Assembly (NCBI GenBank): GCA_937128785.1
Contig: CAKZMS010000532.1
Span: 1 to 14,136, forward strand
Length of the DNA: 14,136 bases
Source of the DNA: an uncultured Opitutaceae bacterium
GTDB lineage: Bacteria > Verrucomicrobiota > Verrucomicrobiia > Opitutales > Opitutaceae
Direction: 5' to 3'
Under the pieces are notes generated by a model. It was not told the DNA's origin, ran no database searches, and was given only the letters and a program-made list of their open reading frames with translations. Position 1 is the first letter of the stretch. Each line of letters opens with the position of its first letter. The position numbers were made by a program, and so were the translations under genes. Shown here one piece after another: positions 5,955 to 12,441 of the stretch.

Positions 5955-7175
5955 ATGGCCCGCTGCGCGCTTGTCGCGTTGGCGTTGGTGCTGGGTGGCT
6001 GTATGACATCCCGGACGACTCCGCCGGAGGAGCCCGTTTTCGCGAATGCGACGGAACGGGCCCAGGTGCAGGTGGCTACGTTGGAGCAGGCCTGGCGCTT
6101 GGTGAACAAGCGGTTTTATTCACCGGAATTCAACGGGGCGGATTGGGCCACGGCCTTTGATCGCTACCGTGACCGGGCGGCGCGGGCGCCGAATCAAGAG
6201 GCGCTCTATGAAGTCATCAATGAGATGCTGGATGAGTTGGATGACGGGCATACCGGTGCCATGACTCCGCGAGAAGCGTGGGAGGACTACATGGCTGAGC
6301 GGGCCTTTGTGGGACTCAATCTGGAACGCATCGACGGCCAGTGGGTGGTCAGCGAGTTGCGGCCCGGCAGCGCGGCGGCGGAGTCGGAGATCAAACCGGG
6401 CTGGATCGCGTTGACGCGCAACGGCGAGGTCTTGCCCGAAGAGGGCTTGGATTTTGAAAGCGAGCCGGGGCTCTCCTACACGTGGGAATTTCTTGATGCG
6501 GATGATGATGAGCGGTCGGTTACGCTGGTAGCGCGCACCCTGCCTGATTGGATGCCGCCGGAGGAGCGTCACTCACCGGAGGGGTGGGTTTATCTGCGGT
6601 TCGATGAATTCGAGGTGGAGTATCACAAGTGGCTGCGCGAGCGCCTGAAGGCGCACCGCGATGCGCCGGGTATCGTGCTGGATTTGCGCAACAACGGAGG
6701 CGGCGCGGTTTCTTCGCTGGAGCACGTGATGAACGATTTCTTTCCCAACCGGGTGTCGTATGGGGCGTTCGTTTCCCGCAAAGGGAAACGCGATAACGAG
6801 AAGTCTGCTTGGTTTGATGGCGTCGGCTACGAAGGCCCGCTGGTCGTATTAATCGGGGGAGGCTCAGCCAGCTCGGCGGAGATTTTGGCTCATGTTTTCA
6901 AGCATTACGAACGGGCGACCTTGATCGGGCGACCCACGGCGGGGGTCGTGATCGCCAGCCGCTTTTTCTCCCTGCGCGACGGCGGTGAACTGCAGGTGGG
7001 ATTGCACGATTTCGAAACGTTGGACGGTTCGCGGCTGGAAGGAAACGGCGTGGAGCCGGACGTGTTGGTCGAGCGCACCTTGGATGATCTGCGGGATGGT
7101 CATGACGCGGACTTGGCGGCGGCGGTGAAGTGGTTGCGCGCCCACGCGCCAACCGCGCAGACGGCTGAGTTGTGA
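5955..7175 (+). CDS. S41-family peptidase, predicted lipoprotein with PDZ-like region
   Basis: 406 residues. MARCALVALALVLGGC is a lipoprotein signal peptide with lipobox LGGC (Cys16), so the protein should be anchored outside the cytoplasm. An N-terminal helical part contains LDDGHTG (residues about 95-101), a hallmark of many S41 proteins. A PDZ-like segment follows at about 118-165 (FVGLNLERIDG, then PGSAAAESEIKPGW). The tail-specific-protease core has WVYLRFDEF, IVLDLRNNGGG (about 240-250) and GGGSASSAEI (nucleophile Ser306). In CtpA/Prc-type enzymes the catalytic Lys lies 25 residues after that Ser; here that position is Val331 (GRPTAGVV). It may therefore use His from the DGHT motif, as proposed for tricorn-like S41 members, or be inactive. 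ATG 5955 was preferred to GTG 5922 because it directly starts the signal peptide. Its TGA lies 6 bp from the stop of the convergent LytTR regulator, with no room for a terminator. Confidence 0.9.
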   Translation: MARCALVALALVLGGCMTSRTTPPEEPVFANATERAQVQVATLEQAWRLVNKRFYSPEFNGADWATAFDRYRDRAARAPNQEALYEVINEMLDELDDGHTGAMTPREAWEDYMAERAFVGLNLERIDGQWVVSELRPGSAAAESEIKPGWIALTRNGEVLPEEGLDFESEPGLSYTWEFLDADDDERSVTLVARTLPDWMPPEERHSPEGWVYLRFDEFEVEYHKWLRERLKAHRDAPGIVLDLRNNGGGAVSSLEHVMNDFFPNRVSYGAFVSRKGKRDNEKSAWFDGVGYEGPLVVLIGGGSASSAEILAHVFKHYERATLIGRPTAGVVIASRFFSLRDGGELQVGLHDFETLDGSRLEGNGVEPDVLVERTLDDLRDGHDADLAAAVKWLRAHAPTAQTAEL

Positions 7176-7181
7176 ACGGTG

Positions 7182-7931
7182 CTAGGGCAGCAGTTTGCCC
7201 AGGCCGGCCGCGGTGAAAAGCTGACGCAGTTCGGTGAGTCGACGTCGACTCGCGGAGAGTTCGGGCAACCCGTGGTCGAATTGAAAACGCACGTTGTCGC
7301 CCTCGGCCCGCACGATCGCGCGGACGTGTTGCAGGTTGACGATCGTTTGGCGGTGGATGCGGACAAACATCGAGTCGGGGAGCGCGCCCTCCCATGATTT
7401 GAGCGTGCGCAGGGTCAGCAGTTTTTGGCCATGCTGAAGCTGTAGCTCGGTGTAGTTTTCACAGCTGCCGATCGAGACGATCTGAGCCACCGGCACGAAG
7501 CGCGTGGCCGAGCCGGACTTCACAAAAACGCGATCCTCGAGGCCCAGCCGGGGAGAGGACGGGGCAGGTTCGCTGCTTTCCTCAACCCGATGAAGTGTCT
7601 CGGTAAGGCGCTCCGGGGTGACCGGCTTGAGCAGGTAATCCAACGCATTCACCTCAAAGGCGCGCACCGCGTAGCGATCGTAGGCGGTGACAAAAATGAC
7701 TTTGGTCTCCGGAGGAATGAACTCCAACAGTTCGAAGCCCGTGCCGCCGCGGAGCTGGATATCCAAGAATATTACATCGTAATCGACGTTGCCCAGCCGT
7801 TCCCGGGCCGCGTTCAAGGTGTCGGCTTCGCCCACTACTTTGAGATGAGGGTGCGCCTGCAAGAGCCGACGCAGTTCCATGCGGGCCAGCGGCTCATCGT
7901 CGATCAAGAGGGCATGGTGAAGGGAAGGCAT
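7182..7931 (-). CDS. LytTR-family response regulator
   Basis: 249-residue two-component response regulator. The receiver domain (about 5-115) has the acidic pair Asp11-Asp12 (LLIDDEP), phosphoacceptor Asp57 (IFLDIQLRGG), Thr82 (FVTAYD) and Lys102 (LLKPV). After a Pro/Ser linker (about 118-128) comes a LytTR DNA-binding domain (about 132-240) with RVFVKSG, IVSIGSCENYTELQLQ, FVRIHRQTIVNL and FDHGLPELSASRRR, the typical LytTR order. LytTR proteins bind pairs of direct repeats. ATG 7929-7931 starts 11 nt after the stop of the sensor kinase, so the two are certainly cotranscribed and the kinase is its likely partner. The frame continues upstream to about 7991 inside the kinase gene, but the extra residues do not fit a receiver start. 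Confidence 0.95.
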   Translation of the reverse strand: MPSLHHALLIDDEPLARMELRRLLQAHPHLKVVGEADTLNAARERLGNVDYDVIFLDIQLRGGTGFELLEFIPPETKVIFVTAYDRYAVRAFEVNALDYLLKPVTPERLTETLHRVEESSEPAPSSPRLGLEDRVFVKSGSATRFVPVAQIVSIGSCENYTELQLQHGQKLLTLRTLKSWEGALPDSMFVRIHRQTIVNLQHVRAIVRAEGDNVRFQFDHGLPELSASRRRLTELRQLFTAAGLGKLLP

Positions 7932-7942
7932 GGCGGGAAGAG

Positions 7943-10900
7943 CTATTCGGGGGGCGGGGTGCAAGGCAGGGTTACGCGGACGATGACCCAACCGGCTTCA
8001 GAGGTATCGTGACGGAGCTCGGCTTTGTCGCCGTAGTGGCGCTTCAGGCGTTGGCGCAGGTTCTGCAGTCCGATCTGCGTCGAGTCGGTGAACGGGTTGG
8101 TATCCGGTTTCACCCATTTGCCGGTATTGCCGACCAGACAGGTGAGGATGCCATCGGTGATGCTGGTTTCGATGCGCACCTGTAGGACATCGGGGGACGT
8201 GCGGCCCCCGTATTTGATGGCGTTTTCGAGTAGGGGCAGGAGGATGTTTTGGGGCAGCTGGCAGGCCAGGCTTGCCTCGCTCACCTGGGAGTGGATTTTC
8301 AGCCCGTCCTGCCAGCGCACCTGCTCGATATCGAGGTAGTTTCGGGCCATCTCCATCTCATCGCCGACCGAGACCATTTCGTCCTCGCTGCGGCTGAGGG
8401 TGCGGCGGCAGAAGTCGGCCAGTTTCGAAACCATTTCCCCGGCGGCATCCGGGGAGCTGAAGACGAGAGCGCGGATCGAGTTGAGCGAGTTGAAAAGAAA
8501 GTGCGGGTTCAGCTGATAGCGCAGGAGCTCCAGGCGGGCGGTTTCGGCGGCGAGGCGGGCAGCCAGGGTTTCGTCGCGCTCGAGCTCGTGGAGGCGTTGG
8601 AGGGATTCGGCCTTCTGCGCCAGCTCCGTCGTCCGGGCGGCGACCTGCGCTTCCAACTCCGCGCGTTGGCGCATCAGCCGGGAGGTGCGCAGGCGAACAA
8701 TGGCATAGACGACCGCCAACCCCGCCAGCAGGTAGCCAAGCTTGGCGAACGGGGTGAGCCACCACGGGGCCAGCACGGTGAACGTGATGCGGGCGGGCGC
8801 GCTCCAACGGTGGTCGGCCGTGCGGCCACTGGCTTCGAACGTGTAGGTGCCGGGCGGTAGATTGGTGAAGGTGCGTTCACCGGAGTTGTTGGTCTCCAAC
8901 TGTCCGTCGATGAATCCTGTCAGGCGGGATCGGTGCTCGGAGCTCTCCTCGCCGGCCAGGCCGGGGGTGCCGAAATGGAAGCGCAACGAATTCTGGGGCG
9001 CGGGAATCTCCTGCGTTTCGCCGGCGACCAACGGCAGGATGGTGCCGCCCGTCGTGGAGACATGGTGGAGGATGGTCTGGCCGATGGCGGAGGGTGGATG
9101 CTCGAGGGTCTGCGCGACGTTGATGCGAATCACGCCGGTCCGTCCGGCCAACCACAGGATTTCCTCACCGTCGATCACTTCGCAGGCGAGTTCGTCGAGG
9201 GCCCCGACGCGATCAAGGTTTGGCACCGGGAGAGGAAGCCACTGGCCATCCACCATTTTACCGATTTGGCGAAAAGACCGTTCGTTGGCGGGCAAGGCGG
9301 GTTTGGCTTCGAACCATACTCCGCCGAGCGGAGATACGGCGGCGTAGTGGCTCGACCATGTCCCGTCGGCGAATGCTTCCCCGTAGCGGGTCTCGGGCAC
9401 GAATCGATCGGTGGCGGCTTCGTAGCGGTAAAGGCCGAATGACGACATGATGAGGGGCTCACCGTTGATATCACGGACGACGAACCGGTTTTTAATGGGT
9501 GGGAGTCCATCCGCTTCGCCGTAGGCCACGGGGGTGGGGTCCGCGGCTTCGAACAAATCCGTGCCGGTTTCGATTTCGCTATAGGGGAGTCGCCAGACAC
9601 CGGCGTTGGATGAGCCAAACCAAAGATCGCCCGCCGCGTCCGGGCACAAGGTTTGAAACTCACCCTGCACGCCTTCGAGGGTCCGGTGATCGGTCCATTC
9701 GCTGCCATCGCGCCGCCAGACCGCGATGCCGGTCAGGTGCAGCGCGAAGACGTGGTCCGGGAAACGCGGGAGGGTGGTGATCGCGCTGATGTTGGAGGGG
9801 CTGTGCAGCTTGTGCACCTGCCGGTCCTGATCGACCCACCACATCGATCGCAATCCGCCGATGAGCAGCGAACCATCGTCGAGGGCTTCGATGACGTTGA
9901 GTTTGTCGTTGATCTCGAAGCGGGCGCGAAACTCCGGATTGGTGAGCAGCTCGGCGGAGCCGGCGTATTCCATGGGGCCGACGGTCGTCGCGAACAGGGG
10001 CCGGGCGTCGACGCGCACGATGTTGTTCGCTCCGTTGGCATCGAGGCCGTTGGCTTGGTAGAAGCGGTCGATCCCCGTGCTCAGATCGAGGCGGGCGATA
10101 CCTTGTTCGGTGCCCAGCCAGACCGTGTCGGGATGGGTCACTTTGGCGGTAATGACGGTATTTGAGGGGAGGCCCTCGTCGACCGTGAGGTGGAAGAGGG
10201 GCTCAAGGTCGGCGGTGGTGATGAGCACACCGTTGCCCAGACTGGGGAAAAGCAGGCGGCCATCCGGCAGGCGAGCCACGCCGTAGAGTCGGCCCTGTTT
10301 CAGAAAGTCCGCCACCTCGCCTTCCACGGGTACGGTTGCCTCATCGGTGATGCGAACCAAGCCGTGTCGCCCCGCGGCGCCCCAGGCCGAGCCGTCGCCG
10401 AGGGGCGCAATCTCGGTCAGGAGCATGAAGGTGCTCGGATCGGGTTCGGCGGTGAACGGCTCCCATGCCCCCGGGGTGGTGGGCATAACCCAGCCGGCTT
10501 CCCGGCATACGATCAACCGATCCTGCCAGCGCACCGAGAGCGTCACGTAGCGCTCGTGCATTGCCCAAACGGAAAACTGTTCATCCGTCCATCGCAGTAG
10601 GTAGGCGTCTGACTGAAAATACACGCCATCGGGCATGATGTGCACTCGCCGTAGGTCCCCCATCTTCGTGATTTCGTCGGGCAAATGAGGGCGGAGGGAT
10701 TCGAAAACAAGGCCACCATCGGGTCCGGCGACCAGGCGACCAAATTCATCCACCCCGCCGACCCAAACCGTGCCGGCAGAGTCGATGGCGATCGTGCGGA
10801 GAAAGGCTGATCCCGGCACCGGAATCTTTCGCCATGCGATGCCATCGTAGGTGATGATTTCTTCGTTGGCCCCGAAATACAGCATGCCGTCCGGTCCTTG

Positions 10901-11074
10901 AGCGACGGTCCAGATCTGGTTGTGGCCTTGGTAGTCCCTCGTGGTGAAGGTGCGAATATCCGGGAAACCCCGTGCTTCCGGCGGAGGTCGCTCACCGCGA
11001 ACGCTCAGACCGCTCACCAAGACCACACTCGCAGCGAGCAGCAGTCTGAAACGGGCGGAAGTCGGGCGGGCCAT
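7943..11074 (-). CDS. Propeller/Y_Y_Y sensor histidine kinase, LytS-type transmitter
   Basis: 1043 residues. N-terminal signal (RFRLLLAASVVLVSGLSVRG, about 9-28) exports a large sensor built from propeller repeats of the type found in Bacteroidetes hybrid sensors (for example GTVWVGGVDEFGRL, DTVWLGTEQGIARLD, AGDLWFGSSNAGVWRL, and EGLPSNTV). A Y_Y_Y domain at about 695-765 (NSLRFHFGTPGL, then FTNLPPGTYTFEASG) precedes one transmembrane helix (about 775-795) and a coiled coil (about 800-850). The transmitter is a His_kinase/LytS type: QLNPHFLFNSLN with His858, and an HATPase with LLPLLENAIKYG (about 945-956) and TQIGLQNLRQRL (about 999-1010). It should sense an extracytoplasmic signal, probably a glycan by analogy, and phosphorylate the adjacent LytTR regulator. 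ATG 11072-11074 begins the signal peptide; the longer frame would need a TTG. TAG stop. Confidence 0.93.
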   Translation of the reverse strand: MARPTSARFRLLLAASVVLVSGLSVRGERPPPEARGFPDIRTFTTRDYQGHNQIWTVAQGPDGMLYFGANEEIITYDGIAWRKIPVPGSAFLRTIAIDSAGTVWVGGVDEFGRLVAGPDGGLVFESLRPHLPDEITKMGDLRRVHIMPDGVYFQSDAYLLRWTDEQFSVWAMHERYVTLSVRWQDRLIVCREAGWVMPTTPGAWEPFTAEPDPSTFMLLTEIAPLGDGSAWGAAGRHGLVRITDEATVPVEGEVADFLKQGRLYGVARLPDGRLLFPSLGNGVLITTADLEPLFHLTVDEGLPSNTVITAKVTHPDTVWLGTEQGIARLDLSTGIDRFYQANGLDANGANNIVRVDARPLFATTVGPMEYAGSAELLTNPEFRARFEINDKLNVIEALDDGSLLIGGLRSMWWVDQDRQVHKLHSPSNISAITTLPRFPDHVFALHLTGIAVWRRDGSEWTDHRTLEGVQGEFQTLCPDAAGDLWFGSSNAGVWRLPYSEIETGTDLFEAADPTPVAYGEADGLPPIKNRFVVRDINGEPLIMSSFGLYRYEAATDRFVPETRYGEAFADGTWSSHYAAVSPLGGVWFEAKPALPANERSFRQIGKMVDGQWLPLPVPNLDRVGALDELACEVIDGEEILWLAGRTGVIRINVAQTLEHPPSAIGQTILHHVSTTGGTILPLVAGETQEIPAPQNSLRFHFGTPGLAGEESSEHRSRLTGFIDGQLETNNSGERTFTNLPPGTYTFEASGRTADHRWSAPARITFTVLAPWWLTPFAKLGYLLAGLAVVYAIVRLRTSRLMRQRAELEAQVAARTTELAQKAESLQRLHELERDETLAARLAAETARLELLRYQLNPHFLFNSLNSIRALVFSSPDAAGEMVSKLADFCRRTLSRSEDEMVSVGDEMEMARNYLDIEQVRWQDGLKIHSQVSEASLACQLPQNILLPLLENAIKYGGRTSPDVLQVRIETSITDGILTCLVGNTGKWVKPDTNPFTDSTQIGLQNLRQRLKRHYGDKAELRHDTSEAGWVIVRVTLPCTPPPE

Positions 11075-11164
11075 GGTCGGAGCGGAACAGATGAGGCGGC
11101 CGCTCGCGAGTCTGGGATGAGGGGAAGGAGAGTGACGCGAGGAGCCGAGGGGAAGGAGCGTCAA
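11075..11164 (-). other. Spacer between HAF gene and kinase gene with 12-bp direct repeat
   Basis: 90-bp gap inside the probable operon. GAGGGGAAGGAG occurs twice on the plus strand, at 11119-11130 and 11147-11158 (28 bp start to start). In the transcript this is CUCCUUCCCCUC, a pyrimidine-rich stretch. There is no visible promoter or terminator. The frame stays open here but lacks a good start. Confidence 0.5.
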
Positions 11165-12217
11165 TCAGCCTTGGGGATCGAGGAGCAGACCGACCGACTG
11201 GTGGCCGGTGTGGCGCGAGGCCAGGATTTGGTGGCCGGCATTGATCGCTACGACGGTGTCCAAAGGCTGGGCCTTCGAAGCCGGTTGGAGGTCCTCGAGA
11301 AATTGGAGACCCTTGCCGGAAGTCCAGATACAGGCCGATCGCCGGGCATGGCTATCGAGGGCCGACCCGCCGACGATACCATCGTCGGTGATACAGGTGG
11401 GACAAAAGTCCTGGGACTCGCGGGTGTTCAAGTCGAGGGGGCGTCCTTCCGTCCACAAGACGGGACGGCGCAAGCCGAACTCAGTTTCGATAAATCCGAC
11501 TACCTGATTGGCTTCATTGAGGGCGATTGCCCGCGAGGAACACCGGGGAGGAAGCGACAAGGGAATGAATTCCTCCCCATGCCACAACCAGGCCCGCTGC
11601 GAGGCGGTGCGCGTCGACAAAGGGGTGACGGCGAAGAGCACCGTGCCGCTGTCATTGATGGCGATGGCATCGGTGAGGCCGCCTTCCGGAGGGTCGAAGT
11701 AGCGGGGCGTGCCAGATGCCGAAATCAGGAAGGCGCGGGAAACCAACACGGGATCCGCATTGATCATCATTTTCCCCACCACGTCGCCGCTCGCGTTGAC
11801 GTCCTGGGCGAAGCTCAGGTGATGCGGCCAGAATTCTGCGCCGAAATCCCCGCGATGGGAGGCCCAGGCAAACAACGACTTGGCCGATTCACCCCTGGTG
11901 CCCACCACCACACCCGAGGCATTGAGGGCGGCGAAGGGATGGGCCATTTCGGCTGTCGGGAGTTCCTGATTCCTCAAGTGATGAGGCGGCAGAAAAAGAC
12001 CCGAGGCACTCCATGATGCGCCCGTAAAACGGGACGGATGGATCAGATTGCCGATGATATCCCCGGCATCGTTCAAGCCGGTGGGGGTGAATCCGTGACC
12101 TGGGGGTGGGAAAACCAGTTGTCGGGCGGCCGGTAGTCGGAGGGCCCCGTCGTTCCGCCGCGACCCGGGTGCGGTGCGCGGGGGTGGCTCGACGAAAGGT
12201 GCGTTGGTTTGGAACAT
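11165..12217 (-). CDS. HAF-repeat, probable seven-bladed propeller protein without signal peptide
   Basis: 350 residues with seven copies of the HAF-type 'aiNdsGdvvG' motif starting near residues 47 (GLNDAGDIIG), 97 (ALNASGVVVG), 139 (DVNASGDVVG), 186 (AINDSGTVLF), 232 (ALNEANQVVG), 275 (CITDDGIVGG) and 324 (AINAGHQILA). The spacing is 42-50 residues, as expected for a seven-bladed beta-propeller; several copies are followed by RAFLIS- or RAWLWHG-like strands. HAF proteins are usually secreted, but ATG 12215-12217 gives MFQTNAPFVEPPPRT with no hydrophobic signal, and the longer frame from a TTG at 12277 adds none. The function is unknown. It is the first gene of the probable operon with the sensor kinase and LytTR regulator, so a role in the same signal response, for example as a target or accessory sensor, is plausible but unproven. 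TGA stop. Confidence 0.8.
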   Translation of the reverse strand: MFQTNAPFVEPPPRTAPGSRRNDGALRLPAARQLVFPPPGHGFTPTGLNDAGDIIGNLIHPSRFTGASWSASGLFLPPHHLRNQELPTAEMAHPFAALNASGVVVGTRGESAKSLFAWASHRGDFGAEFWPHHLSFAQDVNASGDVVGKMMINADPVLVSRAFLISASGTPRYFDPPEGGLTDAIAINDSGTVLFAVTPLSTRTASQRAWLWHGEEFIPLSLPPRCSSRAIALNEANQVVGFIETEFGLRRPVLWTEGRPLDLNTRESQDFCPTCITDDGIVGGSALDSHARRSACIWTSGKGLQFLEDLQPASKAQPLDTVVAINAGHQILASRHTGHQSVGLLLDPQG

Positions 12218-12441
12218 GATTGTCGACTCGGGGAGTGAGGGAGCTCGGCTGGGATTCACCCTAGGTGGGGCGACCAACCGGGCGACGGGAGATTGACCAG
12301 TGGCGGGACTCGGTTGACCAACGGTGAGCGAGGCGAATCGGATCCGAATTCAGGTTTCGCGATCAGCGGGCTTGCCCCGGCTCCGGCAGACCCTACAGCA
12401 TCATCCTTTGATTCACTTTACTGACCTCCCATCGACCGCGA
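12218..12441. promoter_or_regulatory. Divergent promoter region of HAF-kinase-regulator operon and topoisomerase gene
   Basis: 224 bp between two divergent starts. Apart from the direct-repeat pair listed next, it contains a third GACCAAC-like copy at 12272-12280. TTTGAT/TTTACT-like A+T-rich sequence at about 12408-12422 lies 20-30 bp before the topoisomerase ATG, where a -10 region could sit, but no clear -35 goes with it. Confidence 0.35.
12291..12320. promoter_or_regulatory. Candidate LytTR operator: 9-bp direct repeats 21 bp apart
   Basis: GATTGACCA (12291-12299) and GGTTGACCA (12312-12320) agree at 8 of 9 positions and are separated by exactly 12 bp. Known LytTR regulators such as VirR and AgrA bind two 9-bp direct repeats with about this spacing. 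The pair lies 74-103 bp upstream of the HAF start, at the head of the operon that encodes a LytTR regulator. Autoregulation is an inference from geometry and location, because LytTR motifs vary between subfamilies. Confidence 0.45.

Noticed and set aside
11075..11164. Longer sensor kinase starting at a TTG at 11164
   Set aside because: The ATG at 11074 starts an ordinary signal peptide. The extra 30 residues would place Pro/Ser-rich sequence before it and destroy signal function.
10898..12016. 372-codon plus-strand frame opposite the kinase and HAF genes
   Set aside because: It spans two real minus-strand genes and their spacer, with no own motifs.
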